Source: Brachyspira sp. SAP_772 (GTDB lineage: Bacteria; Spirochaetota; Brachyspiria; Brachyspirales; Brachyspiraceae). Taken from it: a stretch of 64,000 bases of DNA. The notes under the pieces were generated by a model. That model saw only the letters and a program-made list of their open reading frames with translations, was not told the DNA's origin and did not search any database. This document shows, piece by piece, positions 62,435 through 64,000 of this stretch. The stretch covers positions 186,001-250,000 of the forward strand of contig NZ_VYIX01000001.1 of the NCBI RefSeq assembly GCF_009755885.1. The letters run 5' to 3'. The translations under genes and the position numbers were made by a program. Numbering within the stretch: position 1 is the stretch's first letter; each line of letters opens with the position of its first letter.

Positions 62435-63391
62435 TTATTCGGTTTCATTATTATTAATTAAATTAGCAAGCTCCATTATTGAAAACATTGATATTAATCT
62501 TAAAGAAAAGTTATTCATATCAAGTCCAGCCATAATAAGCAAACTAAAAGCTATAAGTTCTGGATAATACTTTTTTAAAAACAATGATGCCGTAAAAGAG
62601 CTAAACATAGCTATTAAAAATAAAATTATTATAATCATGTATATATATATAGGAAGGTATATTCCTATATTTAGAGCATTGTATAAAGAAATTGTAAAAA
62701 ATAAAAAACTTTCTCTAAATAAAAATGTTGCTGATGATATAACAATAAGCATTAATAATGCAGAAGACTTATTTATGTTTTTTATTATTATTTCATTCAT
62801 AAACACAACTATATACGCTGTCATCAACATTATAAAAGATATTGAAGACACTTTAGATAAATATATGGATAAATAAGAAGAGAAATAATGTAAAAAATCA
62901 AAATCTAATAATTTATTGATTGATATTATTATATAGTTTAGATTAGATGATACTAAAGTTAATAATATAAAAATATATACTCCTCTCGTTATTTCATATA
63001 TATCTTTTTTTATTATGATTGGAACTAATATATATATAGTAAGTACTAGAGTAGAAATAAAAAATAGTAATTCTATGATGTTATATGTATTTATATGAGT
63101 TATATATAGTTTTAATGTGCCTGTAATGAGGAATACTAATCCAATTATGGAATATGAAATTTGAGAATCAAACATGCAATTATAAAATTTATAGAAAAGC
63201 AGTAAAAAAAAAGTTATTAAAATAGCATAATTAAGTATAAAAGAAAGTAAGTAAAATACAGATTCATTATCAATAATAAAAACTCTAAAAAATATAAAAT
63301 TTAACAATACGGCAATAACAAAATAATTAGCCCAAATACGGTATGTATTTATAAAAGATACATTATTTATTTTTTTTGATAAGTATATCAT
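62435..63391 (-). CDS. Polytopic membrane protein, unknown function
   Basis: A 318-residue protein with about nine hydrophobic helices spread evenly over its length and short polar loops. It is rich in Ile, Leu, Ser and Tyr, with no soluble domain and no recognised motif. Positive residues cluster at SKKINN near the N terminus, giving an inside start. The minus-strand neighbour upstream is the YafK-type gene, 75 bp away, which may be in the same transcript. Confidence 0.6.
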   Translation of the reverse strand: MIYLSKKINNVSFINTYRIWANYFVIAVLLNFIFFRVFIIDNESVFYLLSFILNYAILITFFLLLFYKFYNCMFDSQISYSIIGLVFLITGTLKLYITHINTYNIIELLFFISTLVLTIYILVPIIIKKDIYEITRGVYIFILLTLVSSNLNYIIISINKLLDFDFLHYFSSYLSIYLSKVSSISFIMLMTAYIVVFMNEIIIKNINKSSALLMLIVISSATFLFRESFLFFTISLYNALNIGIYLPIYIYMIIIILFLIAMFSSFTASLFLKKYYPELIAFSLLIMAGLDMNNFSLRLISMFSIMELANLINNNETE

Positions 63392-63466
63392 TTGTTTATT
63401 TTTCCAGTATCATTAAATATTTTTTACTATTAATGATATTCTATTATATAAGATTTATATTGTTTT

Positions 63467-64000
63467 TCAATATTGATAATTTCCATTTTCATCTATTTTG
63501 TATATTATTTCTTTTTTACTATTTATAAATACATCATATCCTACTTTTATATTTTTCCAAAAGTTTATTAATTGTTGTGATTCTCTTCTATTTTTGATGT
63601 TTTCTTCTGTCATTTTGAATGGGAATATATACACAGGTATTTTTGATTGCCCATTATCTTTAGAGTATGCTGCATACAAATAGATTTCTTTTATTTTATC
63701 ATCTTTCATAGGTATGCATCCTATAGTAACATCAGAGCCATGTATAAATATATCTCCTCCTAATTTGTTTCTTTTTCCTTTTATCTGGTCAGATTTGTTA
63801 GGGTAATTAATGCCTAAAGATAAATAATAACTGCTTGCTGGGTTAAACCTATCTATATAATAAAAACCTTCTGGAACTTGCAAATCTCCTTCCATTCTTT
63901 TTGGGCCCAATACACCAGATTTTGATGCTATATTATACTGAACTATTTTTTTGTAGGTTTTATCGGTATTATTTTTTGCATATATTTCTAATATAGATTC
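63467..64000 (-). CDS. YafK-type L,D-transpeptidase-family protein (partial)
   Basis: The frame is open from the right edge to the stop at 63467, giving 177 visible residues; the N terminus lies outside. The YkuD-fold motifs of the YafK group are clear: GPKRMEGDLQVPEGFYYID, YYLSLGINYPN, GGDIFIHGSDVTIGCIPM with the catalytic H-G and the S/T-x-G-C cysteine, and KIKEIYLYA. Family members form or cut bonds of murein stem peptides or Braun-type lipoprotein links in the periplasm. An internal TTG at 63910 is not the true start because the upstream frame (ILEIYAKNN...KKIVQYNIASKSG) continues the domain. Confidence 0.85.
   Translation of the reverse strand, partial: ESILEIYAKNNTDKTYKKIVQYNIASKSGVLGPKRMEGDLQVPEGFYYIDRFNPASSYYLSLGINYPNKSDQIKGKRNKLGGDIFIHGSDVTIGCIPMKDDKIKEIYLYAAYSKDNGQSKIPVYIFPFKMTEENIKNRRESQQLINFWKNIKVGYDVFINSKKEIIYKIDENGNYQY

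Overview
The window is chromosomal DNA from a very AT-rich (roughly 27-28% G+C by eye) anaerobic spirochaete, most likely Brachyspira. The reasons are: double-membrane exported proteins with lipobox and Sec signals, a CheX protein and a large chemoreceptor, MlaF/MlaD lipid-transport genes, a glycine-reductase-type thioredoxin (CEPC), exported ankyrin-repeat proteins, strong Shine-Dalgarno sites, and TTGACA/TATAAT promoters in an A/T-dominated background. No tRNA, rRNA, CRISPR array, transposase or prophage was seen. The genus assignment is inference from this gene mix, not a database match.

Layout. 1-3.5 kb: end of a LysM protein, trxA, then yajQ-glgA and two small unknown genes on the minus strand. 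3.6-7.5 kb: oligoendopeptidase pepF and a two-gene PD-(D/E)XK nuclease-family unit. 7.6-10.9 kb: the classical thrS-infC-rpmI-rplT translation cluster. 11-14.5 kb: class I ribonucleotide reductase nrdB-nrdA. 14.8-20.2 kb: ilvD followed by two paralogous BASS-family transporters flanking an iron-alcohol-dehydrogenase-family enzyme. 20.4-25 kb: ferritin, a flavodoxin-like protein, a CrtI-like FAD oxidoreductase and two exported proteins. 25.1-34.1 kb: one tight minus-strand series manA-mlaF-mlaD-suhB-atpD-mcp-ompA-like, with an F1 beta subunit gene oddly isolated from any other ATP synthase gene. 34.5-37.8 kb: an SGNH hydrolase and leuS. 38.2-44.1 kb: a PepSY-like protein behind an elaborate promoter, three ankyrin genes formed partly by recent tandem duplication, and a TPR protein. 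44.6-48.9 kb: an outer-membrane-type protein, a zinc alcohol dehydrogenase that carries a lipoprotein signal, and an OppA-type lipoprotein. 49.1-54 kb: a glucuronate degradation operon uxuB-uxuA-uxaC-eda. 54.1-57.6 kb: small membrane protein, mazG, AI-2E transporter family, glycosyltransferase 9. 58-61.7 kb: minus-strand operon cheX-amidase-CNNM-capA-like. 61.7-64 kb: small lipoprotein, polytopic membrane protein, and a YafK-type L,D-transpeptidase running off the end.

How the genes work together: the uronate operon converts glucuronate to fructuronate, mannonate and KDG, and (after a kinase not seen here) splits KDPG, a sensible diet for a gut anaerobe feeding on mucin or plant glycans. The ilvD/BASS/dehydrogenase block points to 2-oxo or hydroxy acid handling. 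Envelope functions (MlaFD, OmpA-like, amidase, L,D-transpeptidase, CapA-like, lipoproteins) recur throughout.

The least ordinary material is non-coding. Four composite, G+C-rich dispersed repeats (about 18.0, 42.4, 44.1 and 57.7 kb) are built from two shuffled hairpin modules. The arms of these hairpins change in a compensatory way, and their apices carry zero, one or two 23-nt modules. A second repeat family (34.2 and 45.5 kb) has its two arms swapped between copies. An 11-bp-phased TTGTAAA array plus an inverted TTGTAAA/TTTACAA site surrounds the promoter of the PepSY-like gene, and a related palindrome lies upstream of nrdB.
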